64,000 nt of DNA from Citrus sinensis (GCF_022201045.2 NC_068564.1:29727001-29791000), one strand, 5' to 3'. Shown: positions 12,517 through 24,871, numbered from the stretch's first letter. Notes: generated by a model not told the origin, from the letters alone. Translations and numbers: made by a program.

Positions 12517-15500
12517 GTGGAGTATTTTCTGCGTTAACTGTGGGCTACTGGGCTTGCACCAAATTTTTGGCGGACGGTCTTCGAGTTTCTGAGTAATCAA
12601 ACAAATTAAGCTTTCTAATCATCCACGACTACGAGGGTTATCAGTTATTAATGAAAAGTACATATAATGCACTTCAATCTCCGGTGAATAAGCTTGCATT
12701 TTGAGATTGTCCTGCCACTACTTTTTTGTGTGAAAGTGGCAAGTTTGTGTATCGCCGCCACACAGATAACTCTAGATAGTCATTTTTCTTAATAAAGGCA
12801 CACACCCTATCCCTGTGTAGGCTGTGTTATATTCCAATTTTTTGTACACTAATTAAAATTCTCAAGGATTTTGTTGGAAATATGCGTCAAGCCAAATAAG
12901 TCCTAGACGGCTCATGACAATTTACACAAATTAGAATGTACCACCCATTTGTTAGATTCAATGTGCTGTCCATTCACGTATAAAATTTGAATAAGCCTGG
13001 CTTGCGTGGGGAATATTTCAAAAAGCTTAAATATAAATTGTTTGAACCCTTTCCTTTTCTTAAATCTTTTAGGTTAAATCGTAACATACATTGTTTAGTC
13101 TCTTATGTCTAATTAATAATCGAAATCTTTTCTTGTACGTGGACTCTGGAAACTGTTGCTCGAGCTTGCCGTCGAGATGAATACCAACCGTTACAACAAA
13201 GAAACCTCAACGTTTAAAGTCATTTATAATCTTTTGAAAAATGAATGAAATTAAAACTTAAAACATTGCAAAGTTAAGCGACGTGGTTTCACACCCTATT
13301 GAGACCACGTCGTTTCATGCACAAAACAAAGCAACCCTTATCACCTTTCCTTTCTTCATCCCCCCCCCCCCCCCCCCCCCCCTCCTTTTTTTTTTTACGT
13401 GTCTAACATGCACATTCACAAATCGAGACCCAGACCTTCACTCTCGCCATCATCTCTCTTTGCCACGGAGTCACAGTCACCACTAAACCCTCTCCGACCG
13501 AACGATACCCAAATCGCTGCGGTGAAAGAAAACCCAACCCTTTAGCTGCTTGAAACTAAAACCCTAGCCTGTGGCAGCAACAATAGCAGCACTAGAAAAT
13601 CAGAATTGAGAAATTGAATGCAGTACCGCTACCAACGATCCCTCAAAGTTAGTCACAAGCTCATTTGAGAATTCACATTACATTCGCGATGATCATATCG
13701 GTAAAATCGGTCTCACAAGTTCAATCTCGCTTAAGATTTTTTTTTTATATTAGATATATGAATTAGTGCATTTGTTTGATCACGGAACATAATTATGGTT
13801 TGACGTATGTGAAAAAGTATGGATCCAATTTTGTTTTCCTTATCTGACATGGAAATATTCACCACAGTTTCAGTTTTGCTTCAGTCTTTTCTGATCAAAT
13901 CGTGCTATTACTTTGAATTAGCTTAATTGTGTTATATTCACGTATGAATGGACTGGTTATGCTTGAATTCATCCATCCTTGCATGCTTAGCATTCTGCAT
14001 TAATTGATCTTAATTGATCAATCTGAAATTGTGAATAATAGGCGGTCACGTATTCATTTATTGCATGCCACTGCACTTTCTTTTGGTTTTTACTAAATTA
14101 AAGCTAACTCCTTGACCTAAAAGAAGACATGAACCAGAACTAAACTGGTTCAGAGTCTTGAATTTGCAAGAACCAGGTCAATTTAGAAAGAAATAATAAA
14201 TGAGCTGAAAATACAAAATCATGCTCAACAGTTGTTGATAGAGTGCTAAAGGAAGTAGGACTTGCAGTTTTAATTCATAGATTGAATTTTTCAGTTTAAT
14301 TTTGCATTGCAATACTAATTAATCATACATTGCTTGAGTTTCGAGAAACTTCGCAAAATTGCAAGGGAATACAAGATGCAAGAAGCAACACAAAATATGA
14401 CAGATAGGAAAAAGGGGCAAGCTACAATTACAATGCAACAGCAACAGTTTGAGCAGCTTCAATTGCGGAGGCAAAATCAGATTAGCAAGCAGCCTGACAA
14501 GGGAGACAGACTCAGCTTAATAGAGCAAGACGAGGATAAGAATAACATCAAAGTTAGTAAGCTTTGACAACCTCGCCCCAGGTTCTATACTTTCTTATTT
14601 CATAAGTGCATCATGATCTCAATTTATGCATAAATAAGAAACTAATTTGAGTGATCATTTCACAGAATAAACAGTTTATAGATCAGCCTTTGACTGATCA
14701 GATCATAATCTAATGATTAATTAAAAGCATGCAAAGCTAATATTCTGATACTGCTATGAAATTTGGTTCAATAGAATTGATTGCATGTGGTCCCAGTTAC
14801 AGTGGATTCTAGATTCAGATGATGCTTTGCTTTTGATGCCAAATCAACAGGTTTTCAAAGCGATTGTCGCTTACGAAAATGACTTAAAACTAATGCTTCT
14901 TGAGAGTGAATAGCATTAAGTAATGATACAGGTCACCAATTATCATTCCATTTAAATAAATTAGCACTTGAATGCAGAACTTTAGATTGAACATTTGTGG
15001 CTTTGAAATAATGAAGAAAATTTACCGTACTTTGGATACCAACTTTGCTAGTTAGTATATCAATTTTACTGTCAGAGCGTGGGAAAATTCACATCAAAAG
15101 AGAGCAACAGCCATGATGTTCCTTTTTTACTAAATGGCCAACTTAGAAAAAAGAAATATACCATTGCCTACCTATTTGGTGGATGTCTCTTCACTTCTAC
15201 CTCTTTGTTTCTGGCTGGTAAGGACTGCAAGGTTAATTGACCACATGGTTAAAGTTAATTAGATGAGGAGCAAGAGGCAAGCATGCTCACCGATTAAATT
15301 GATTGGTTAGTTAGCCACGTGGCAGCATGTTAGCAAAATGGCTCATGAAAATCATTGGCCAATTCGCTTTGGAGGTGAAAAAGCCAAGGTAAAACAAGTG
15401 CAAGCCAGGCTAAATTTAGGCGTGAGCCAAACCTAATTAGTTAAGACTCTATAAATAACGGGTGAATTTCCATTTTGTATATAGTTCTAAGTTGAATGAA

Positions 15501-15632
15501 CTCAAATGCTCTATAGCTTTACATGATATAACTCCTTGTCATTTATATTATTTCTATTATTTACATATTATCCATGAAGTAATTTAGTGTTTTTCATTTA
15601 TCGCAAGATAACCAGTGAAAATGGTGATGCAG
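12517..15632. other. Intergenic region with 5'-UTR-like stretch and a short Gln-rich open frame
   Basis: No convincing gene. About 13390-13680 is CT-rich, contains AAACCCTAG-like motifs and resembles a plant 5' leader. A frame open at 14334-14567 has no good ATG at its beginning (it opens at TTG) and encodes a Lys/Gln-rich peptide, with KLRKIAREYKMQ near its start and MQQQQFEQLQLRRQ in the middle. It could be an exon fragment or gene remnant; I do not recognise the family. An ACGTGG-containing stretch lies near 15315. The rest is AT-rich with nothing recognised. Confidence 0.3.
13360..13382 (+). repeat. C(23) homopolymer tract
   Basis: An uninterrupted run of 23 cytosines followed by CTCC and a T run. 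Homopolymers of this length are prone to sequencing and assembly length error. Confidence 0.95.
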
Positions 15633-16132
15633 TAAAACCTCTATAAAATAATATTGTTAGAATTAAGAAAAAAATAATTTTTAACGAAATTATTTATTCA
15701 TCAATAGATGAAAATTTTATGAAAGAATATTTATTAATTTAGAGAGAGATTTATTGTTTTGAGAAGAGTTTTTTTGGTAAATGTACATACTTATCTATAA
15801 AATAGCCAAATCATGCTTCCTCAAGTCAGCAACATCTTCTTCAAAATGACTACTTTAGTTGCATATTTCGCAAAGAGTTGAATTCAGATAATTAAAGTTG
15901 TAAGGAAAAATCTTTAATGTTATGAATTTTATATTTTATTCGTTATTAATTTTGTATTTGATTAATTAACTATCTATATTTTCATTGGGCCCCAAAAGAT
16001 TAAATAAAAAAAATTATCTTATGCATTTAGATTAAATAATAAAATCCTCTGATACCGACTTGAGCCAGTGTAATAAGTTAATAATTTTGCTTAAGTTATT
16101 CATTTATCAAACATTTATTTATCGAGGTTTTA
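15633..16132. mobile_element. 500-bp MITE-like element with short terminal inverted repeats
   Basis: The left end TAAAACCTCTATAAA (15633-15647) is mirrored at the right end by TTTATCGAGGTTTTA (16118-16132), with one mismatch in 15. The interior is AT-rich with no coding capacity. If the outermost TA on each side is the target duplication, the inverted repeat would be AAACCTC.ATAAA and the element Tc1/mariner-like. No longer target duplication is visible, so superfamily is uncertain. Confidence 0.5.
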
Positions 16133-19100
16133 TTCTACTTGGGAATTGTTTTAGATTGCGCAGTTCTTTTATTATTATTTAACTTTGAAAGCTAATTTCT
16201 TCATCTTTGATTTGAACTTTTTGTTTCTTACTGCTAACCGTGAAAATGGCGATACTTGTGCTCCAATAAGCATTAACTTATTAGGAACTACATTGGCAAG
16301 CCTGGCTGCAAAACAAGAACTGCTTTGCAAATCATGCTATATGTATGATTGTGAGCATTAAGGGTTCAGTTTTTGAAGGGCAAGCTTAATGTCTGGGTAT
16401 ACATGTTAAAAGTGCCAATACCACCTTATGCAAGCACAAAAAATTGGCCTCCATTTGCTTTTTGGTTTATATTTGCTTGGGATAATTACATGATACATGA
16501 TTTCAATTTGAGAATTCGCATTTTTTCACTAGTAAGAGTTGGTTTGTTATAATGAAGCTTGTACGTATTTGAGTACTTTATATATAAATAATAATTATAT
16601 CAATTTGTAATCTAAATTGAAATTTACGAATGCAGCTTCAATTGTGGATAGTGGATGATAAAAGATTTATAAATTTTAATGACAGTGGACTCTCAAAAAA
16701 GATAAATAGAAATATAATTATAATTCTTTTTTTTAATTTCAATAATTCGTGATAGACTATACCTGTTATAGAAATATGTTGATTTCAACAATTCATATTT
16801 TTGGTCAATTATATCAAGCGCACCAAAGTCAAAATTGTTCTACTTCCTTTGAAAAAATTTTATGATCGATGTGTTGATGTAGAAATTTGGTTGAGGTATG
16901 TAGCAACCAAATAGCTACCTCAACACTATTGTTGTGATTGGGGAGACGGTTCTATGTTGTTGTCTTAATGTTGACGAAGCACTGGTGATCTTGAGCACCT
17001 CTTTCTAGGACATCTGCGCTCACAACAAATAGTTAGTGGACACCGGTGGTTTCTCCAGCGTAAACTCTCTGACGCTCAAGTCAACTTTCTTTTTTTTAGA
17101 AAAACTTATGCCACCCTCTCTGTGGCTTACTACCGTAGGCTTGAAAACAAAACACGGTTCAGAAATCCAAGAAATCTATAATTTAGAGAAAAAAGAAAAG
17201 AGGAATTCGACCTCTGTATCTTACTTATCCCCCGTTTTTTTTCATTTTCTAAAGGCTTTTATAATCAGCCGAAATTAGTAGCCTCTGGTTGGTGCATAAA
17301 CATTAGTGGATCAGTTACTCACCGTGAATGGGTTGGTGGCACAACCACTAATGGAGTGACTCCATGATTACTGGTGAGTTGGCCTCGTACCCGAATTCTT
17401 CAAGGGAAGATTTTGGTCACCCTTTGACTAGGTCTTTGAATTAACCTGATTTGTTCTCTCCTTGTGAGCACCCTAACTAACCACACGTACGCGACCATCC
17501 ATCCCCACTCTCGAGGAGACATTCCCCTTTAAGGATCATTCTATATCGAGGAGAGCACATTATACTCAGGTGAATATATGGTAGCAGCATCTTTACCACC
17601 CAAACAGGATGTATGACCAGTAGTATCTATCATAACTTCATAACAAGTATTGTTCTATCATTTTTTCTTGACGCTGGCTACAATAATAGAAATGAGAATT
17701 GTCATCCACCCTTTAAAATGATAATTTTTACTTGTCATAGTAGGTCATTTTTCTTGTGGTGTGAGAAGTTCTAACTTCTTCTTTACCATTAGAGAGGCTT
17801 GATTCAAGATACAAGTGTGGTTACTATTTTAATTCTTCTTTACCATGAGAGAGGCTTGATTCAAGATATAAGTGAGGTTACTATTTTAAAATATAGTGAA
17901 TATAAATGAATTTCAACGTTAAATATGAATATAGATTGTCATACGTCAAATATTACAACGTTAAATATGAATACAGTCCAACTTGTTTATCAGTCATGAC
18001 TAGTGTTGACTAGTGTTAAACTTGTTTATCTACTGATTGTCTTAAAATAACCACTAAATTAGAAATATTCAAATCACATTGTAATTAATTATCTATAAAT
18101 TGAGCAGTCTTCCTAAAGTTTTGGTCTTAGGTTCGAGCTCTAATAAGTGCTTGAATTATTAATTAAAAAAAATTAAAACTCATCCATTGCTTGAATTTGA
18201 CTAAAGCCGTTTAAGCAATTCTTATAGTTTTACACAGATATCCTTAAACTACATATATGAAGAGCGAGGAGATTAGCATATTGCCTTTTTATTAAAATTA
18301 CAGCTCCAGATTTATTAATCAAAACTTAATATTTCTCTCTTACTTCAAATGACTTGTGTGATATTCTCTAACTTAAAAAAGAGTGTAAAAAAAAAAAAAA
18401 AAACTTAGAGAAACATAGAAGCAATATTAGATGTCGTTATAGTGTACCTTCATGAATAACAAGAAAAAAAAAAAAACTCTCAAGGAGAGAAAAGGATAAA
18501 TCCACTAGGGAATAGCATATAATATTATTATTGGTAGTTTTTGAAAAGTATGATAATAAATTAAGATAGCAAGCCTATTTATATTAGTGGCGATTAAATC
18601 ATAATTCTTTTTAAATAAGACAAATAATCTTAAATCTTAACTATCTAGAATTATAAATATGACTAAAATAAGCATACTAAAATAAGATAAAATATTATGA
18701 AACACTAAAGATAAAATTGACTCCATTCTAGAAATTATAATTTATTCTACCTTATACTTCCCACATCACTCTTCTTCTCTTCGAGAAAAACTTGTTCTCG
18801 AACTTTGCTGAAAACAAAAGACTATTTGGAGGATGAAACTTGTGAGGGAATACATTATCTTCCATCACAAACACAAAGCATCTTGCATCAACTTTTCTTA
18901 AAACTCAATAATAGCTATACTCCATCTACTTTTTAAATTTGTTAGTAACACTTTGAAAAGATAAAGACTTCCAAGAACGAGCAACGTTAAAAATAATATT
19001 TATCATTTTTTTTATTTTGCTCAATTCATTTTCCATTTAATTTTGTTTTTTCAGCTTAATCTTCTTCAAGAACTAATTTATTGTTTTCGATAAAAATACG

Positions 19101-19681
19101 CATAACCATGTTAATTATCTCGTGGTCTTGAAGAACAATTAGATTAGCTATAACTTCAATTGGCAAAATCATATCAATTATGGATAATTCCCTCATCATC
19201 AATTTGTATTGGTGAAATATCAATTATATTATCTTTCATAACAATTGAGGCCTCCTCGACTTGAGTTATTGAAGAATTACAACTGTAGTATTCGATTTAA
19301 TGCTCAAATTAAGATGAAACATTATCTCATCTTTAGCAAGTTTAGATGCGTCTTCGATAATTTTCTCCTACTTGTATGTATTTTCTTGTTTGATGCGAAG
19401 TTCTAAAATATTTATTGTAATTTTTCTATTTATTTCTCTTATTGACCTTTTTAGAGTGCGTTTAAGAGTGATGTGTGGCAGTCCAACTATCAAGATATTT
19501 GGTAATACTTTACAGTTGGATTTTGACAGTTTAACGGACAACGATCATTTTTTCCACTTTTACTACTATGATTTTTACTTCAGTAAGTACAGTTTAAAAG
19601 TTTTATTATGTCACCCCAAACGCTTAATGCATTAATTTGAACGTTTAATTGTATCCAATACCTTCTTTGAAACTTCAATAG
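16133..19681. other. AT-rich intergenic DNA with repeat remnants
   Basis: No gene recognised. Between about 16890 and 17640 the sequence is less AT-rich and includes phrases such as GGACACCGGTGGTTTCTCC and CTGACGCTCAAGTCAACTTT. These look like degraded interspersed-repeat (LTR-type) DNA, but I found no terminal repeats. Around 18110-18150, TTAGGTTCGAGCTC resembles a tRNA-type B box. The remainder is A/T-rich with several poly-A runs. Confidence 0.3.
17776..17889 (+). repeat. 57-bp tandem duplication
   Basis: Two adjacent copies with period 57 begin at 17776 and 17833 (TTCTTCTTTACCAT..., GAGAGGCTTGATTCAAGATA). They differ at a few positions. No function suggested. Confidence 0.8.
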
Positions 19682-20235
19682 TTGTATGGCGATGGTGATT
19701 GGAAATCGGGTAAGGAATGGGGATCTGGAAGATTTGATGGTGTTAAGTGTGATGGTGGCAGCCGTTGTCTCGGATCGTCGTGGATTGGACGGAATAGTCT
19801 AGAGAAAGAAGTGGTTGGAGGTTTGACTTCGATTTCGGTGAACGGCGTTGGCTGTTGTAGGAGATGGTCCAGAAGGATAGAAAGGATGATGAGGAAGAGT
19901 CTGGCGGTGGCGGTTGCTGGTAATCTGTGGCGGAATACGGTGAATCGAAGGGCAGTGTGCGGGAGTTTGGCTGCTGGTTTTCGTGGATCGCGACGGCTTA
20001 TCGGTGGCGGAAATATGTGGGAAATGGTTGGCGGCTTCAGGCTGGGTTGTCAATTAATGGAAACGACGACGGAATGTCGCTCAGGCGGCCGTGGATGATG
20101 GCTGACGCAGTAGTTAGGGTTTGGTGTTTCTGGATTTTTTTTTTAATTTCTTCCGGTTTGTATATGTTTTGTCAAATTGATGGAATTGTTGGATGGGTGA
20201 CGTGGGCGGAGGAAGGACGCGTGGCACAAAGATAA
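19682..20235. other. Locally GC-richer patch with open frames on both strands
   Basis: Open frames of 84-138 codons overlap on both strands here, for example 19682-20098 plus and 19799-20053 minus. Their products are low-complexity (Gly/Arg/Trp-rich on plus, Pro/Ser/His-rich on minus) and match no family I know. Opposed overlapping frames suggest base composition rather than a gene, or a decayed element. It lies just downstream of the minus-strand ERF gene. Confidence 0.25.
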
Positions 20236-20514
20236 TAAAATGTCGAATTAATAATAAAAATAAACTCACAACATGCGATTAACTTTTAAAAATGATTTAT
20301 TCATTTATTTGAAATAAAATCTAATACAATTCATTTTTCTCCGATCAATCAAAAAATTTACAACTTCGTAATTTTTTTTCCAATCGAATGATATGTTTAC
20401 TTGTACTCGATTGCTAATGAAGGATGACCGTACAAAAAATGGTCTATCCAAACCCAAATTATCAGATACTCCGGAATCTAAAACTGTCCAGAATTCTGAC
20501 CTCACATTACTAAT

Positions 20515-21114
20515 TTAAAAATTCCAAAGAAACGAATCTTGATTCAACAATAGCCCATCAAAATTCTCGTCTGCAAAATCAACAGCTGGGAGTTGCGGAG
20601 CAAAAATGTCATTAGACAGGTCATCAAACCCAGGAAATATCCCATATTCGGAAGGGTAGTTACTGGAACTCGATGCCGTTAAAAGATCCAATAAAGACCC
20701 GTCAAAAACCCCATCGCTGTCCAACTGAACCGTTGCCTCAGAAATCGACGGCGATAAGTACTCCGTTTGCAATTCGGACACCGACTGTTCTGGCGATTGA
20801 CTCCTCAGCGGCTCCGAATTCGCGAACTGAGCCGCCACAGCTTGAATCTCAGATGGCTTAAGTGAGCGCCCGCCTGATATGTCGGGTGGGTTGTCCGGGA
20901 AATTAAACTTGGCTGATCGGCCACGTAAGCAAAACAAAGCAGCGTCGAAAGCACGCGCTGCTTTTTCTGCTGTGTCGTAGGAGCCCAGCCAGATACGGGC
21001 ACGGCTGTTGGGTAGTCTGATTTCAGACACATATTTCCCCCACTTTCGCTTTCGGACACCCTTGTAACGAGAGTCACTTCTCTCAGCAGGCTTTTCGACT
21101 ACGTGCTTCACCAT
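20515..21114 (-). CDS. AP2/ERF transcription factor, DREB-type (group II / ERF017-like), 199 aa
   Basis: Intronless gene for a single-AP2-domain transcription factor. The AP2/ERF domain spans about residues 16-73, from [14 protein letters not shown] through WLGSY (42-46) to KFNFPDNPP. Val29 in YVSEIR is DREB-like; the diagnostic following position is Leu34. The C-terminal half is acidic and Ser-rich with several Asp/Phe/Leu clusters, typical of an activation region, and the protein ends SFLWNF. It is a paralogue of the ERF at 11800-12234, with the same strand and a similar LW.F end, but the two have diverged strongly outside AP2. Start: ATG at 21114, the only Met before the AP2 domain. A TATA-like element and a G-box lie upstream. 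Orthology to a specific Arabidopsis gene is not claimed. Confidence 0.9.
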   Translation of the reverse strand: MVKHVVEKPAERSDSRYKGVRKRKWGKYVSEIRLPNSRARIWLGSYDTAEKAARAFDAALFCLRGRSAKFNFPDNPPDISGGRSLKPSEIQAVAAQFANSEPLRSQSPEQSVSELQTEYLSPSISEATVQLDSDGVFDGSLLDLLTASSSSNYPSEYGIFPGFDDLSNDIFAPQLPAVDFADENFDGLLLNQDSFLWNF

Positions 21115-21274
21115 TTTTAAAGGGTTTCAGGTTATGGGTATTCTTGATTTAGACGAGTGGTGCTGTATCGAGTTGACTCGGAACTTTTGAGTGTGATTTG
21201 GATGATGATTCTTGTATTCCTGTTTGCTTTTATTTTGCTGAAGATGTTTTCATTTTTATGGCGGCTCGGCATAT

Positions 21275-21418
21275 GTATATATAAGGAGCATGCGTGGGAG
21301 ACTTGGAGAGTGAGCTCTCTTGGTTAAGTGAAGGAGGTCTCAGACTCTGACCGCGAGGGTCAAAACTCAAAGTGCGCGTTGATTTGAATGCCGCAAAGTG
21401 TAAATCAGCGGACACGTG
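21275..21418 (-). promoter_or_regulatory. TATA-like element and G-box upstream of the second ERF gene
   Basis: On the minus strand CCTTATATATAC at about 21275-21286 is a TATA-box candidate about 165 bases before the start codon. A CACGTG G-box lies at 21413-21418, some 300 bases upstream. Both are motif-based inferences. Confidence 0.45.
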
Positions 21419-21589
21419 GCCTGTAGGACAAGATTGTTTCTGGATTACGCGGGGGAGGGTGTTGGATTTCAAGCACGTTTGGCTTTTGTTCCTCGTGCAC
21501 ACATTTTTATAATTAAATTTATTCTGTAAATAAAATTCCACTATGAAAGAACGCATAGAGTTCAAATTTTAAAACCCTGTCCCATGAAT

Positions 21590-21752
21590 CACTGTCCCAC
21601 AAATGGCCCCCATTTCCAGCCCAATTCCATTATTTTGTGCCACCAACTTTTTATTAAATCATTTTTTTTAAGATTACAACATTTGTTTGTCTAAATAGAT
21701 GTAGTTATGATAAGGCTGAGGTTATGAAATGGGTGCCATTTGTGGGACAGTG
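21590..21752. mobile_element. 163-bp MITE-like inverted repeat near the ERF promoter
   Basis: The left end CACTGTCCCACAAATGGC (from 21590) is mirrored exactly by GCCATTTGTGGGACAGTG ending at 21752, and similarity continues inward with CCCATTTC. The interior is AT-rich and non-coding. Flanks (...ATGAAT and AAATGA...) do not form a clean target duplication. It lies about 475 bases upstream of the ERF start codon at 21114. Confidence 0.6.
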
Positions 21753-23462
21753 AAATGATAACGTTGAAATTTATTTAAGGTGGAGCACGAATCACAATCA
21801 CACACGTAAAGTAATAAATAATAAAAAATTAATTATAATTTTAATCGTATGAAAGGGTCATCTATTTTAGAACGATTTCAATATAATCGGACCCTTATGA
21901 TAATATTACTCATTGATTAAAAAATAACCATGTAGGTTATGTAGTATTTTTATTTATACTAATTTGTAAAAAAAAAAATTATTATTCTATTATTACTACT
22001 TTTGTTATAATAATAATATGCGAACATTGATTTTACTTTAAGGACTAACTTTTTCTTTCAAATAAAGTGTTAGGAATTTTTTTGAATATATTCTCTTAAT
22101 GTTTCGTTTTTTTTTATTTAAAAAAAAAAGAGAGATATTCAAACAGTTTCTTTTAGATGATCATCCAAGTTTAAATCTTAAAAAAACATAAAACGACAAA
22201 ATTAATTTAAATTTTATCCATACCCGAGTTTTTTTTTTTAGGAAAAAAAAAAAGAGAAATAGAGCAGACACGGACAGAAGACCGGGGGCTGATGTCATAA
22301 ACAAAAATGACCGGACCAGAGTCCAGAGGGACGAGAGGAAAGCTCCATTGTTGCTATCACTTAGCCGTCACCTCAAACAAAATTGAAGAACGCAACGCAA
22401 AGGAAGGCCCATGCCACGCTCCATCGTCACCCACCCCAAACCCAGCTCAAAACGGGATTCAAAGTAACGCGTCCCCTGACTTCCGTCAGCTTTATTACAC
22501 TTCTAGAATTATAAACTGTTCTTGTGGGACTCACTTCACTCAGTATTATCTAATATCTATTACTAGTTTACTAATGTCAATTTCGATTGGCCCCGTCACT
22601 CACTATTATGTATTACTACTGTCAATTTCGGTTGGCCCCAGTTTCATCAACATGGATTTCGTTGCTGTACAAATACAAGGAGGTAAAATCATGTTTTTTT
22701 TTTTTTCACTTTTCTAGTAAAAAATTTTGACGAAAATTTTTCAACAACCTTCAATTAAGATTAGGCCACGCAGGACTTGAATTTTTTCCTCTTTCGTACA
22801 TGCAATTTATATTAAGCGGGGAAAAAATTACTACTATGCCGCAAATCTCCATTTTCACTAAACTAAAAAGAAAAAAAAAATTAAGAAGGGGATAACATTT
22901 TTGTGGTACCTTTCATTTTTTAAATATTATTTTTTTTCCAACATTGACAAATTACGGTTGTCTTCTTTTGACTAGAATGAGAAGATGTGTCAGCCACACA
23001 GTAATGACTCTAAAGTTTTGATGAGTCAACTATTCCATCATCCAGTAACTTGATTTGGTATTAATTTGGGAACAATTTTAGGATCGCTTAAGAAATTCTT
23101 AACCAAATGGCCCTTACCGCAAGAATCCTCGTACCCAATTTTAAATTTTTATTGGTGCCAATACTTTAGCTAAGGTACCATACTTTTGGTGAATTATTAT
23201 TATTCCTGCTTCTAATTATTCGACAAGTGTCAATTTAAATTATGCGAAAGGGAATGTCCTCATTTTAAGTGATGACTAGAGCTGTGACTTGTGGCCTTAC
23301 TGTTTTGGGACATTCTGGGCCGAAGATACAAACAAAAGGCCTCCTGGTCCTTTTCCATTAAAATGGCCCCAATCCATCGTCCATATAACCTTCACCAGCC
23401 ATTCAACGAATTCTCTTGATCCCGTTTCTTCTAGTGATTTCAACTTCCAATGCTGGCTTTTA
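21753..23462. other. Intergenic region between ERF and CPN20
   Basis: No gene supported. A 137-codon frame at 22307-22717 matches nothing I recognise. It contains two near-copies of GTCAATTTCGATTGGCCCC at 22576-22594 and 22621-22639, which could be duplicated regulatory sites or part of a repeat. Elsewhere AT-rich with A and T runs. Confidence 0.35.
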
Positions 23463-24182
23463 TGATCCATTTACCAAACTAAAATCAGAATGGATTGAAA
23501 TAAGAATTGACTGGAATGAAAATGACTTAAAATGAGAACAACCTCGAATGGAAATGGAGAATGAAAATCAGAATAAGTTGTTTACTTGAACTATAAGAAT
23601 CAAAATCGAAATGAACTAAATTGCTATTAATCAGTTTACTTTATCTTAGAATCGAAATCAAAATGATTTAAATTATAATAAATTACTAAAATGTATTTAA
23701 GGAACTATTGTCATAATTATTATTTTTATTTTAATTACTGTGATAATTTATTAAAGTGATAATTTATTAAAAATTTGTTATTATTAATAATTATTGTTAA
23801 TAATATATTAATACATTAATTAATTGTTAAAATCTATCACTAATAATAATAATAATAATAAAAACAATAATATATTAATTAATTATAATAATTTTTATCA
23901 TTAATAATAACAACAACTAATATTAATTAATTAATTATAATAATATTTAATTGAAGACAAAATAGGTAATTTTTATTTTATGAGGGGATAAAATGGTCAA
24001 TTATGGGAGTGGGAGATTGATTCCCACCACCCCCTCGGGAATCAATCTCCCATCCCTTATCCTTAAATTTGGGTGGGCCCTATAATTTTGATTCAGATTC
24101 ATGTCTTCATTTTGTGAGGTAAACACCGTCAATAATTATAATCTCATATTTCAATTTCCTAATTCGCGAAGTAAACGCACCA
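23463..24182. mobile_element. 720-bp Harbinger-like non-autonomous element (TTA target site)
   Basis: The ends are degenerate inverted repeats: left TGATCCATTTACCAAAC, reverse-complemented right TGGTGCGTTTACTTCGC, alignable inward for tens of bases. The element is flanked by TTA on both sides (23460-23462 and 24183-24185), the usual target of PIF/Harbinger elements. The middle is extremely AT-rich. A short GC-rich inner palindrome, GATTGATTCCC...GGGAATCAATC, lies near 24012-24049. The ends resemble those of the element at 59822-60657. No coding capacity. Confidence 0.6.
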
Positions 24183-24599
24183 TTAATATTAAAAGAAAAA
24201 ATACAACAAATAATAAATATCGTATTGGTTTCACTTTTTTTTTTGTGTAAAAAGAGCGATTATAAATTTTTGGGACGTCCTAACTCGAGCACAATTCAAA
24301 TATCTACTTCCAAACTTTCTATCTTTTTCCCATAAATTCACCAGTCACCACAATTGGCTATTTGGCTCTGGCTTTGGTGTTGACCGGCGAGTTGAAGGAA
24401 TTTAAATCGCTTGATGTCGGGAAATTCTCCTCATTTGCTTGTGCAAAATAATATCATGCAAGTTAATTTGGGCTTCGGCCCTCTTTCATGTAGTCCAATA
24501 AGAATCGAACCCCTGCTGTTTTAAAAGGTAAGTTTTAACTAATACTGTTTGGCTCGGAGAGTGAAAGGCGCGTGAGTGGCAATCGCTCAACGGCCGAAA

Positions 24600-24607
24600 T
24601 TCTAGAA
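24600..24607 (+). promoter_or_regulatory. Heat-shock-element core upstream of CPN20
   Basis: TTCTAGAA, a perfect pair of inverted nGAAn units, preceded by GAAA, about 270 bases before the start codon. It lies just upstream of the CT-rich stretch that looks like the transcribed leader. Heat-responsive regulation would suit a chaperonin, but this is motif-level inference. Confidence 0.4.
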
Positions 24608-24871
24608 TCATCTTATTATCTCTTAAAAAACCCTCTCTACTACTTAAACAGAAGTGTCTAGGGTTTTATCTTCTCGACTCTTCTTCAAATTTCAACTAGA
24701 AACCTTATCAAACTACTCGCTCGCTTCTCGCTTATCATTTCCAATCAGAATCTCTCTCGCTCTCTCTGCATCTGCAAGGTACAGTTTCTTTTCCATGGGT
24801 TATTTTATTTTTAAATGACTGAAAAGTCAACTCTGAGACTGTGCTGTGTGTTGAATTGAAACGAACAGCAG

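Noticed and set aside
16890..17640. Possible LTR retrotransposon fragment
   Set aside because: Phrases are reminiscent of plant LTR repeats, but no terminal repeats, primer-binding site or target duplication could be found, so no element is called.
19682..20235. Candidate gene in a GC-richer patch
   Set aside because: Overlapping frames on both strands, low-complexity products and no splice or domain support.
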